NCBI RefSeq assembly: GCF_017254915.1
Contig: NZ_JAFKCT010000009.1
Span: forward strand, 62,001 to 126,000
Direction of reading: 5' to 3'
Length of the DNA: 64,000 nucleotides
DNA from: Algoriphagus oliviformis
GTDB lineage: Bacteria > Bacteroidota > Bacteroidia > Cytophagales > Cyclobacteriaceae
The stretch's first letter is position 1. Every line of letters starts with the position of its first letter. Of this stretch, positions 45,560-55,300 are shown piece by piece. The notes under the pieces are model-generated. The model was not told the origin of the DNA and did not search any database. It was given only the letters and a program-made list of their open reading frames with translations. The position numbers were made by a program, and so were the translations under genes.

Positions 45560-46470
45560 AATATCTGCTGACTGGAGCCAGTGGCTTTTTGGGGAGACAT
45601 ATATTGGCAGCCCTGCCCAAAGGCGCTGTCGTTACGTTGGGCAGAGGGCCTGAAAACGCTATCGAGTGTGATTTGGCCAGTTCGGTCCCAGACCTTCCCC
45701 CCGTGGACGTGGTGATCCACAGCGCGGGAAAAGCCCACATGGTGCCCAAGACGCAGGAGGAAGGGGAGGAATTTTTCCGGGTAAACCTCCAAGGCTCCAA
45801 AAACTTGCTTCAGGCGCTGGAGGACAGCCGGGCCTTGCCTCGGCAGCTGGTCTTCATCAGTACGGTGTCGGTCTATGGCAGGGAGTCGGGGGAGATGATT
45901 TCGGAAAACCATCCCCTCGAGGGTGAAAGCCCCTATGCGCTCAGCAAAATCGAGGCCGAGCGGGAGATGGAGCGCTGGGGGGAAAAGAACGGCGTGCCGG
46001 TGCTGATCTTGAGGCTGCCCCTGATCGTGGGAGACAGCGCTCCCGGCAACCTTGGGCGCATGATCCGGGGAATCCAAACCGGGCGATACGCTTCCATAGC
46101 CGGAGGGAAAGCCCGAAAGAGCATGGTGCTCGCTGAGGACGTGGCCGAACTGATCGCCAGAGTCGGAGGGCAGCGGGGCGTCTACCACCTGACCGATGGG
46201 TACCATCCTTCATTCAATGAGCTGGAGACGGCCATTGCCGCGCAGCTACACACCCGAATCCTGCTCAAGCTGCCCATCGCCGTCGCCAAAGTACTGGCCA
46301 AAATCGGCGACCTTCTCCCGTTCTTTCCGGTCAATAGCCGCCTGGTGGACAAGATGAGCTTGGACTTGACCTTCGATGATTCTCGTGCGCAGCGAGAGCT
46401 GTCTTGGGCTCCGCGCAGTGTTTTGGATTTTCGGTTTCTTGACATAAAAGGCCAGCAAGCCAACCAGTAA
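45556..46470 (+). CDS. NAD-dependent nucleotide-sugar epimerase (extended SDR)
   Basis: Extended SDR protein of 304 residues. The Rossmann motif TGASGFLGRH is at 6-15 and the catalytic set is Ser-Thr in ISTVSVYG near 96 plus YALSK near 128. Length and order fit UDP-hexose 4-epimerases / WbpV-like enzymes, which commonly precede a WecA/WbpL-type phosphoglycosyltransferase and make its substrate. Here that transferase is 14 kb downstream at 60435. Overlaps the acyltransferase gene by 4 bp. Confidence 0.87.
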   Translation: MKYLLTGASGFLGRHILAALPKGAVVTLGRGPENAIECDLASSVPDLPPVDVVIHSAGKAHMVPKTQEEGEEFFRVNLQGSKNLLQALEDSRALPRQLVFISTVSVYGRESGEMISENHPLEGESPYALSKIEAEREMERWGEKNGVPVLILRLPLIVGDSAPGNLGRMIRGIQTGRYASIAGGKARKSMVLAEDVAELIARVGGQRGVYHLTDGYHPSFNELETAIAAQLHTRILLKLPIAVAKVLAKIGDLLPFFPVNSRLVDKMSLDLTFDDSRAQRELSWAPRSVLDFRFLDIKGQQANQ

Positions 46471-46475
46471 AAAGC

Positions 46476-47927
46476 ATGCTATTCAATTCCTTTGATTTTG
46501 CCGTCTTTTTGCCCATCGTCTTCCTAGTCTATTGGGCTTTGAAGGATTTTCCGCTGAAGTGGCAAAATGTGGTCCTGCTGATTGCCAGCTACCTGTTTTA
46601 TGGCTGGTGGGACTACCGTTTTTTGGGCCTGATCCTGATCAGTACGCTGATAGACTATGGCGCCGGTATCGCCATCCATAAGTATAGAGCGCAGCGGGAC
46701 AAAAGTCGGCTCTTTTTGGTGATCAGTCTCCTGTCCAACCTGGGCCTGCTGTTTTTCTTCAAGTACTACAATTTTTTCGTCCAGAATGTGGACGACATGA
46801 TGGTGGTCTTCGGCTATCATCTCAATACTTCCACGCTCAACATCCTGCTGCCTGTAGGGATCAGCTTCTACACCTTCCAGACGATGAGCTACTCCATCGA
46901 TGTGTACAAAGGCAAGCTGGAGCCCAACCACGACCTGGTTTCTTTCGCCGTTTACGTGAGCTTTTTCCCCCAATTGGTAGCCGGCCCAATCGAACGCGCG
47001 GTAAACCTGATGCCCCAGTTTTACAGCAAAAGGAAGTTTGACTATGCCGAGGCGGTGCAGGGGCTCCGGCAGATCCTTTGGGGGATGTTCAAGAAGGTCG
47101 TCATCGCGGACAATTGCGCAGTCTATGCCAACCAGATCTTTGACCAGTATACCGACTACAATGGAAGCACCCTGATCCTGGGGGCTTTGTTTTTCACCTT
47201 TCAGATCTATGGGGATTTCTCCGGCTATTCGGACATTGCCATAGGGGTGGCTCGGCTTTTTGGCTTTACGCTGATGCGCAATTTTGCCTTCCCTTACTTC
47301 TCCAGGGACATCGCAGAGTTTTGGAGGCGCTGGCACATCTCCCTGTCCACCTGGTTCAAAGACTACGTGTACATCCCATTAGGCGGAAGCAGGGGTACGG
47401 TGTGGCTGGCGGTGCGCAATACCTTCGTTATCTTTTTGGTGAGCGGTTTTTGGCATGGCGCCAATTGGACGTTTATCGTCTGGGGGGGATTGAACGCAGT
47501 CTATTTCCTTCCCTTGCTGCTTTCAAACAAGAATCGCCGTCATTTGGGGGATATCGCCCCGGGGGGATTGCTGAGCGGAATCCGAGAGCTGCCCGCCATT
47601 TTGGGTACTTTCTGCCTGACAGTCTTTGCCTGGATATTCTTCAGGGCCGAGAGCATAGGCCACGCCTGGGGCTATATCAAGGGGATTTTCACGCAGGGGC
47701 TGTTTAGCCTACCCCATTTCCAGGGAATGACCGACGCTGCCTATACGGTCTTGTATGTCTGCTTGATGATCGTGATAGAGTGGCAGGCCCGCAATGAGGA
47801 GTATGCCCTGGAAACTATCGACACCAAACTGAGCAAGCCGCTGCGCTATCTGGGATATTATTCGTTGATAGCCCTTATATTCTTTTCCTTGGGCCAGGAG
47901 CAGGAGTTTATCTATTTCCAGTTTTGA
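46476..47927 (+). CDS. MBOAT family O-acyltransferase (AlgI-like)
   Basis: Membrane-bound O-acyltransferase of 483 residues with about ten transmembrane segments. The motif FWRRWHISLSTWFKDYVYIP near 280 and the catalytic histidine in GFWHGANW (His327) match AlgI/DltB/PatA. These proteins pass acyl groups across the inner membrane to a periplasmic SGNH partner, which is encoded immediately downstream. O-acetylation of the exported polysaccharide is the likely role. Confidence 0.93.
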   Translation: MLFNSFDFAVFLPIVFLVYWALKDFPLKWQNVVLLIASYLFYGWWDYRFLGLILISTLIDYGAGIAIHKYRAQRDKSRLFLVISLLSNLGLLFFFKYYNFFVQNVDDMMVVFGYHLNTSTLNILLPVGISFYTFQTMSYSIDVYKGKLEPNHDLVSFAVYVSFFPQLVAGPIERAVNLMPQFYSKRKFDYAEAVQGLRQILWGMFKKVVIADNCAVYANQIFDQYTDYNGSTLILGALFFTFQIYGDFSGYSDIAIGVARLFGFTLMRNFAFPYFSRDIAEFWRRWHISLSTWFKDYVYIPLGGSRGTVWLAVRNTFVIFLVSGFWHGANWTFIVWGGLNAVYFLPLLLSNKNRRHLGDIAPGGLLSGIRELPAILGTFCLTVFAWIFFRAESIGHAWGYIKGIFTQGLFSLPHFQGMTDAAYTVLYVCLMIVIEWQARNEEYALETIDTKLSKPLRYLGYYSLIALIFFSLGQEQEFIYFQF

Positions 47928-47929
47928 GC

Positions 47930-49072
47930 ATGCGAAAGTTCACAGTAAGACTTTCATGGTTTGTGTTTCCCGTTCTGGTTTTTTTGTCGGTTCCGGCCTA
48001 TGTGTTTTGGAAGACCGGGGAGAGTTTTCTTTCCGAGTCCCAATTTAGGGAAGCCGTCGGGTCGGGAGACTTTTTGATTGGCTATCTATACAATGAATCC
48101 AACTATCGCGCCCTGAAAAAGGCTGCCGTGGAGTCGCGGCCTGCCGCGGAGGTGATGGTGTTGGGCTCTTCGCGGACTACCCAGTTTCGTGATTTCATGT
48201 TTGATGCGCCATTCTACAATTCCGGCTACACCATCGTCACCATCAACCAGTTCCAGGAATACTTGGAGTCGATGCCGGCTGAAAAACTCCCCAAGGTGCT
48301 GGTAGTAGGCTTGGATCAATGGATGTTTAACCCCCATTGGGACCAGGCCGATGCCATGTACGAGACCGACTACTTTGACCCCCAATCGGTCAGGATCTCC
48401 GAAACTCCCAAGCCCCAGCAAATCGAGGCCTTCTGGAGGGACTGGCTGTCGGGCAGCTACGCGTTGAAAAAGTCCGAGCTTGCGTCAGGGGCTGATTTCC
48501 AAACGGTAATCGGCCTCAACGGAAACTATTTCGCGATGGGCTTTCGAGATGACGGAAGCTTCTACTACGGGGCAAAAGTAGCCGGGCTCCTGAGGGGCGA
48601 TTCCACTATTCAGGACTTTGGGTTTCGGGATACCTTTGAAAGGATAGACCGGGGAGTGGCGAGGTTTGAGTACGGCTCGGAGCTCAACGCCAAGGCAATG
48701 CAAAAGCTCGATGAGCTGGTTACTTTTTGTGAGGACAAAGGGATCAAGCTGATCGCCTTTTTGCCGCCTTTTGCCCCCTCCGTGGCGAAAAGGCTATCCG
48801 ACTCGGGAAAGCATGACTACCTATGGATGCTGCCTGGCCAATTGGACAAAGCCTTGTCGGGCACGGGTGCAGAGCTTTGGGATTTTACCGACGTGCAGTC
48901 CCTTGGGATCGGAGATGATGCCTTCCTAGACGGCTTTCATGGAAGCGAATACTGCTACCTGAAGATGGTGGCAAACATGGTCGAGCGCCACTCCGTCTTG
49001 GAACGCTACGTGGACCTCGACAGAATAGAAAAGTTGGCCGCCCAGCCAAAAAACACGCTGGAGATACGCTAG
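47930..49072 (+). CDS. SGNH-like periplasmic partner of the MBOAT acyltransferase
   Basis: Protein of 380 residues with an N-terminal membrane anchor (about 7-27) and a periplasmic SGNH-hydrolase-like domain. The serine block MVLGSSRTTQF is near residue 75 and a C-terminal D-x-x-H triad motif is in FLDGFHGSE near 325, so catalytic residues appear present. The start ATG at 47930 is preferred to TTG at 47924. By analogy with AlgJ/AlgX, PatB and DltD it would accept an acyl group from the MBOAT protein and transfer it to the glycan. It is the last gene of the long train. Confidence 0.78.
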   Translation: MRKFTVRLSWFVFPVLVFLSVPAYVFWKTGESFLSESQFREAVGSGDFLIGYLYNESNYRALKKAAVESRPAAEVMVLGSSRTTQFRDFMFDAPFYNSGYTIVTINQFQEYLESMPAEKLPKVLVVGLDQWMFNPHWDQADAMYETDYFDPQSVRISETPKPQQIEAFWRDWLSGSYALKKSELASGADFQTVIGLNGNYFAMGFRDDGSFYYGAKVAGLLRGDSTIQDFGFRDTFERIDRGVARFEYGSELNAKAMQKLDELVTFCEDKGIKLIAFLPPFAPSVAKRLSDSGKHDYLWMLPGQLDKALSGTGAELWDFTDVQSLGIGDDAFLDGFHGSEYCYLKMVANMVERHSVLERYVDLDRIEKLAAQPKNTLEIR

Positions 49073-49089
49073 GCCGTATCCTATTTTTT

Positions 49090-49119
49090 GGGGCCCTGGA
49101 GTAGGGTCCTTCTCGATTT
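49090..49119 (+). terminator. Possible terminator between the polysaccharide train and the adhesin
   Basis: An 8-bp stem with one G-T pair (49090-49097 with 49103-49110, loop GGAGT) is followed only by a mixed TTCTCGATTTT, so it is a weak terminator. A second partly bulged hairpin lies near 49171-49192. The gap 49073-49323 must also carry the adhesin promoter, but no convincing box pair was found. Confidence 0.4.
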
Positions 49120-49323
49120 TGACTGGCACCTTGCCGTCCCCCTCCCTTTGTTCCCCTGATTTTTTTCGCAAAAGGGGATCCCCGGATCTTTTCGTACGGT
49201 TTTTGTAAGTTCTAGGCGATCTCGTTTGGGGTTATTTTGGCCCCAGCCGCAAGGTTTGCTTTTGAAGCCTTAATTTTAACCAATCTTCTTCCTAATTTGC
49301 CAGCAGTATTACCCATCGGTGAC

Positions 49324-52300
49324 ATGTTCAGGATGCTGAAAAAAGAGTTGAGTAGTAAGAATTGGACTTTCAGGGTAATCGTTGGCCTATCCCTATTTTG
49401 GGCCATACTCGGAGAGGCGACAGCTCAGATTCAGGTGTCCAGACAGGGCTTTCCTTTCTGCGAGCCCTTTACCAGTACCGCCTACAATGAGGACGTGGTC
49501 AAAGGGATCAATTCCGACCCCAACAATTGGGCGCAAATCCGCAACAGCTCCCTTCAGCTGACGGATGATGTGGTAGGCCACTATACTATTCCTAACACCA
49601 GTCCACCTATTTCCGTCGACGGCAAGTTCGGCTATGTGTTCTTGGACGTTCCCTTTTCCTCGGAGTATGGTGTCAAAGCATCCTTCGAATACTTCATGTA
49701 TGGAGGAAGCGGAGCGGACGGGTTCAGTTTTTTTCTGTTTGATGGAGATATAGGAGAAAGTGATTTCCGGGTGGGGTGGCCTGGGGGATCACTTGGCTAT
49801 GCCCAGATAGATGTTCCTGGCAAATCCTATCCGGGCTTGAAAGGGGGGTACATCGGTATCGGCTTTGACAACTTCATGAACTGGGGCAGCTATTGGCAAG
49901 GCAAGGAGGGAGGCTTCAATGATCCTGACTATTCCCAAAAAAACGAGCTGAATCCCGGGGACAGCCTTAGGCATTTCAACTCGATTGCCATCCGTGGTCC
50001 GGAGTCCTCCAAGTACAAGTTCATCACCGGTAAGCGGGTCAACGACGGTCCAGACACCGACTCGGCCTCGATGAACCTGGATCCCAAATACTACCTCTAT
50101 CCCAATCTCTTGGACAAAGGCAAAAGGTTTGATCTTTCGTCCGGATCGACGCGGGTGGAGTCCTGCCAGCTGCCAGGGTATCGGAAGGTTTTCTTCGACC
50201 TGTCCCCAGATCCCGGCAATCCAGGATACTACCTGGTGTCGGTCTCGGTCTTGGTGAACACCGCGACCGGAGGCCTGCGAGTCGAAAATATCATCGACAA
50301 GCATCCCTATCCCTATCCCGCTCCCCCCACGCTCAAGATCGGGTTTGCGGCCTCTACCGGCGACGACACGAATTTTCACGAGATCAGAAACCTGGCGGTC
50401 GATGTGGCCAAAATCGAGAGTCTCAATGACGCCACTGCGCCCGAAGTCGAGTTTGAGATTTGTGAAGACGCTCCCTACACCATCGAGTTTTTGTTGGATG
50501 AAAGCCAGCTCACAGACCCCAACGCGTTCATCCAGTGTATCAACCTCTATGTCGATGGACAGGATGGCTTCAACTACGCAACCCCCAGTACCTGGCCCTC
50601 CAACAGGCTGAAAATCGACAACCATTTGGTCGATGACAGCAACAATCCTTATTGCGGGATGACACCCATTTGTAATTCCTGCAATGAGCTGAACCAAGAA
50701 AAAGACACTCCCCTCGGCACCTTCACCCTCGATCTTCCCGAGTTTGACGAAACCAACAACGACAACAACAGGAAAGTAAAAATCCAGTTTGTGCCCCATG
50801 CAGGCGTATCTGGCCAGCAGAAGATCTACTATACCATCCTTGACAACTATGGACAGGTCTCCGAGCCGGGCATAGTGACCGCCACCGTCAATCCCTATCC
50901 CCAAGAAGTGGATGAGGATAACCGCATCATCGACTATCCTACCTGCGATGGCCAGGCAGACGGGGCTATCCGCAATGTGGTCATCAGTGACCTGGTTCCC
51001 GGTTTCGACTACGAGTGGTCGTGGGAAAGCACTGCGGGAGTCGTATCTGATCTGGGCAAATCCGGAGCTGCGGTAGATTTCAACGCCGGCAGCGGCCAGG
51101 GTGTTTTTACGCTCGCTGGGGTGAATTTGGGAGTGTACACGCTGCACGTCTGGAATCCCTCAGATGCTGATGGCTGTCCGCTTATCATCACTATTCCGGT
51201 GGATAGGCAGCTGGGGACTCCGGTGGAGTTTGAATCAGAAGTGATCACGATCTGTGAGGGGCAGCCCGCTTCGCTCAGTCCTTTCTTGGATCCCCAATAC
51301 ATCCCAAATGCCGGTGTCGCCCCGGTTTTCAGGTGGTATAGAAATTCAGATCGAACCGGTGAGCTGGTTGATGGCGGTACTTTTTTGGTAGACGGGGAGA
51401 CGGTCACCATAGCCATTGCCGCCGACGGTGAGTTGACTTTGTCTGGCCTTCCTGCGGAGAATGCCACCACGCCGAGAACCTACGAGTTTTTTGTCGAGGT
51501 GGAGGCCAAAGACAACCTAAACACCAACGGGGCGCCGAATTTCTGTCCATTTGAGGGACTGATTGAGACGGTTGGTGAGATTACGGTCCACCCGGCTCTC
51601 ACGGTGACCGAGAGCTTGGTTGCGGATTGGTGTAGAGAGGGGGCCGGTTCCATTACCATCTCCGCGCTGGGCGGAAATGGACTAAAAACCTTTAGCCTGT
51701 TTGCCGCCAGTGGCAGTCAGATCGGTAGCTCAAACAGTACCGGGGCTTTTCCGGGTTTGTTTCCAGGCGACTATTACGTAGAGGTGGTGACCAGCGCTCC
51801 AGATTGCTTCTACTCCATTCCTGCCGTGGTCGAGGGACCGGACGAGGAATTGGTCTTGACCGAAGTGGGCAAAACCGCAGCGACCTGCGGGATGGACAAC
51901 GGAACCTATACTTTTAGCCTGGAAGGTGGTAACCTGCCCCATGATTTGGCGAGAATCCAGATCACCGGAGGCCCCAACTCGGGCCTTGTCCAAGATGCAA
52001 ACGGCGAAATCACGATCTCTGGCCTGACTCCAAACGCAAACTATACTGTCTCCTACACCGATGAGAAGGGCTGTAGCGAGCAGCTCAACTTCACGATTGA
52101 CGAGATACGCAAGCCGGATTTCTCGATACCGTCGGTTGGCAAAGTCTGTGTGGACCAGGGAAGTATCACGATCGGCGTTTCGCACAATTTCTATGAATTG
52201 CAGGGAGTGGCGGTGCCGGACTTCAACTGGTATCTGACCGAGACGGGAGGTAGCGCGATTGCCAACGGCGCGGGCCCCAATGGCATGAACTACGCCATCA

Positions 52301-55300
52301 ACCACTTGACGGGAGAGCTGGGACTGACCAGCCTGACGCCGGGTGTGCATGTGTTGTATCTGGAAATGGGCGGGCCGAATTCCTGCGGCATTCCGCGCCA
52401 AAAGGTCGAGTTCGAGATTTTTGATGTGCCGGTGCTTCAGATCCAAAACCAGGCTGACATCACCTGTGGTGGAGGAGGCAATGGCTCATTCCAAATAGAC
52501 GTCCTCAATGGAGCGGCTTCAGATTTTGAGTTTAGCTTGGATGGATCCACTTATGTGGATAATCAGGGAGCCTTTACCGAGATGGCCCCCGGAGTCTACA
52601 CCGTCAGGGCCCGGAACAAAAACAGCGGCTGCGGCAGTAGCATAGAGGTGACTCTTTCCGAGCCGGCGCAGTTTGGACTGACACTGATCGAAGAAGTCGA
52701 CGCCTCCTGTGAGGACGGCAACGGCGCTGTGAAACTGAGGATCTCCGGAGGAACACCCGCCTATACCCTTACCATGAACGGTGCAGCAGTGTCCGGTTTT
52801 GATCTGGGAAGCGACGGAGCGGAACTCTTATTGGAGAATCTGACCTCTGGCGATTATGTGTTTGTCGCAGAGGATCAAAATGGATGCTCCATCCAGCTAC
52901 AGCACCTGGTCAAGAAAATCCAAGTTCCGGAGTTTGCTGTCTCCGCACCGGATCTGGTCTGCGAAAACCAGGCTGATCTCAGGTTTGACGTGAGCTATGA
53001 CTTTTTCGAATTGCAAGGGACCGCCATTCCGGAATTCACCTGGTACACCGAGGAGCTTGGAGGTACAGCCATTGCCAACGGAGGCAAGTTCGCAGGGATG
53101 GACGTTGCTTTCGACGCAACTTCGGGAAGCCTGGTGCTGACCAATCTAGTCGCTGGCACCTATACCCTGTATCTGGAAATGGCAGGGCCAAATTCCTGTG
53201 ATTTGCCGAGAGAAACGGTTGATTTTGCGATCGCTGATATCCCGCAACTGGAAGTGAAGGATGTGGCCGACATCTCCTGCTTTGGAGCTGCGGATGGATC
53301 TTTTACCATAGATGTGCTGAATGGGGTTGCTGGAGACTTTGAGTTCAGCACCGACGGTACCACCTACTTGGACAACCAAGGCCTGTTTGTAGATATGGCC
53401 CCAGGAGACTACCAAGTCTGGGCGAGAAATAAGTCTACGGGATGCGAGGATAGCGTGGCGGTGACACTCACGCAGCCCGCCGAGCTGCAATTGACCTTGG
53501 TCGAAAGCCTGCCTGCGTTTTGTGACGACGGCAACGGTACGCTGGAACTGGCTATCATCGGAGGAACGCCCGGCTATATCCTAACCATGAATGGTGCCGC
53601 GGTGCAAGGGTATAACCTGGATAGCGACGGTTCTCAGTTGGTATTGGAAAATTTGACTTCAGGAGACTACCTGTTTAGTGTGGAAGACTCCAATGGCTGC
53701 ATCACGGAATTGCAGGTCAGCTTGGCTCTTACCCCCAAGTCTGTCTTCGAGGCAAAAGGTGCCGAGATCTGTGAGCTGGACGGAGCGACCGGAAATGCAA
53801 ATACCGCCGTTTTGGAGCCCGTGGCGGTAGAGTTGGCCGGTTCAAGTCCTGTCTATTCTTGGTATTACAAAGATGCGCAAGGACAGGAGATTGAGATTCA
53901 GAGTGGAGATAAAGTGATGGGGGCAGACGCATCGATCACTTCCTCTGGAGTACTTTCCCTCACAGGTCTACTCGGCTCGCCTGATCCCTATCTCCTGTAT
54001 ATGGGCGTGACGGGTGACAAGGTCTGCGACCAGGAGCTGGTAGAGGTAGAAGTAGTGGTCAATCCGCAGCCTGAAGTGGAATTTGACATCTTGATGCCTT
54101 CCTGCAACGGAGGTGGAGATGGCAGAATCCAGGTCGCTGCAGGGGGAGAAGCCGGATTTGTCTACAGTCTCAGCACCGGCACCAGCAATACCTCCGGCAC
54201 TTTTACCGGCCTCAGCGCAGGCAAGTACACCGTGAGGGTAGAGTCCGCCAGCGGTTGTTTTACCCTGTATGACTTGGAAGTGGCTCAGCCCGAGCCCTTG
54301 GCACTTGCGGCGCTCAATTTTGAAAACCCATCCTGTGGCAAGCCAAACGGGGTGATCTCCTTTGCCGTCACGGGCGGTACTCCTGACTATGTAGTCAAGA
54401 TCAACGGGCAGCCAATTGACGGATTTGTCTATCAGGAAAATGGAGGGCAGTTCACCGTCACCGGTTTGGGGCCTGGCTCCTACAGCGTGGACGTAGCCGA
54501 TCAAAACGGATGTCTGGTGGCCCCGGTCAGATTGTTTGATTTGGTCAACAATGACGGCTTTGACATAGACTCACAACCCATCCAAGACCAGATCTGCGAG
54601 GGGGAAACGGCCGATTTGCAGCCCTCCATCACCATGCCTCCTACCGGAACACCGATGTTTGAATGGTTCAGTGACGGGGGGATGACCAAGCCGATCAACA
54701 ACGGTGCAGACCCAGCCGATGCATCCTTGGTCTATCGTCTCGGTGCAAACGGAAGGCTTTCCATCGATGGCTTGGCTCCAGGAAACCATCAGTTCTACCT
54801 GAAGATTTCAGGGGAGGGGCTGTGTACCCAAGTGACCGTCGCGGACGTGGAAGTCTTTGCGGAGATTACGGCGGTGGTATCTACATCGGATGTTTCCTGT
54901 TTTGGAAATTCGGACGGCGTGATTACCCTCTCAGACCTCAGTGGCGGAAACGGGACTTATGAGTTTAGCCTCGACGGAACTGCTTGGCAGTCAGATCCGG
55001 AATTTGCTGGTCTCTTGGAGGGCGACTACACCGTCAGGGTGAGGAGTGTGGAAAATAGTACGGTGTGTGCTGTAGTGCTTCCTGTTGCCACGATCAATGC
55101 CCCCGCGAGCGAGATCACGGCAAACAAGCCGGACATCCTTCGCGCTTCCTGTGATTTGCCAAACGGAAGTATCGAAAATCTGGCCGTAACAGGCGGATGG
55201 GGGGACTTCACTTTCGAGTGGAGAAAAGACGATCCTGCCACGGGAGCGGTGATGGCCCAAGGAAGCCTTATTGGACTTTCGGACATCTACTCAGGGAGCT

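Noticed and set aside
49789..51147. 452-codon open frame on the minus strand inside the adhesin
   Set aside because: It is antisense to a well-supported gene with clear domains and its translation shows no family pattern; long antisense frames are expected in GC-rich codons.
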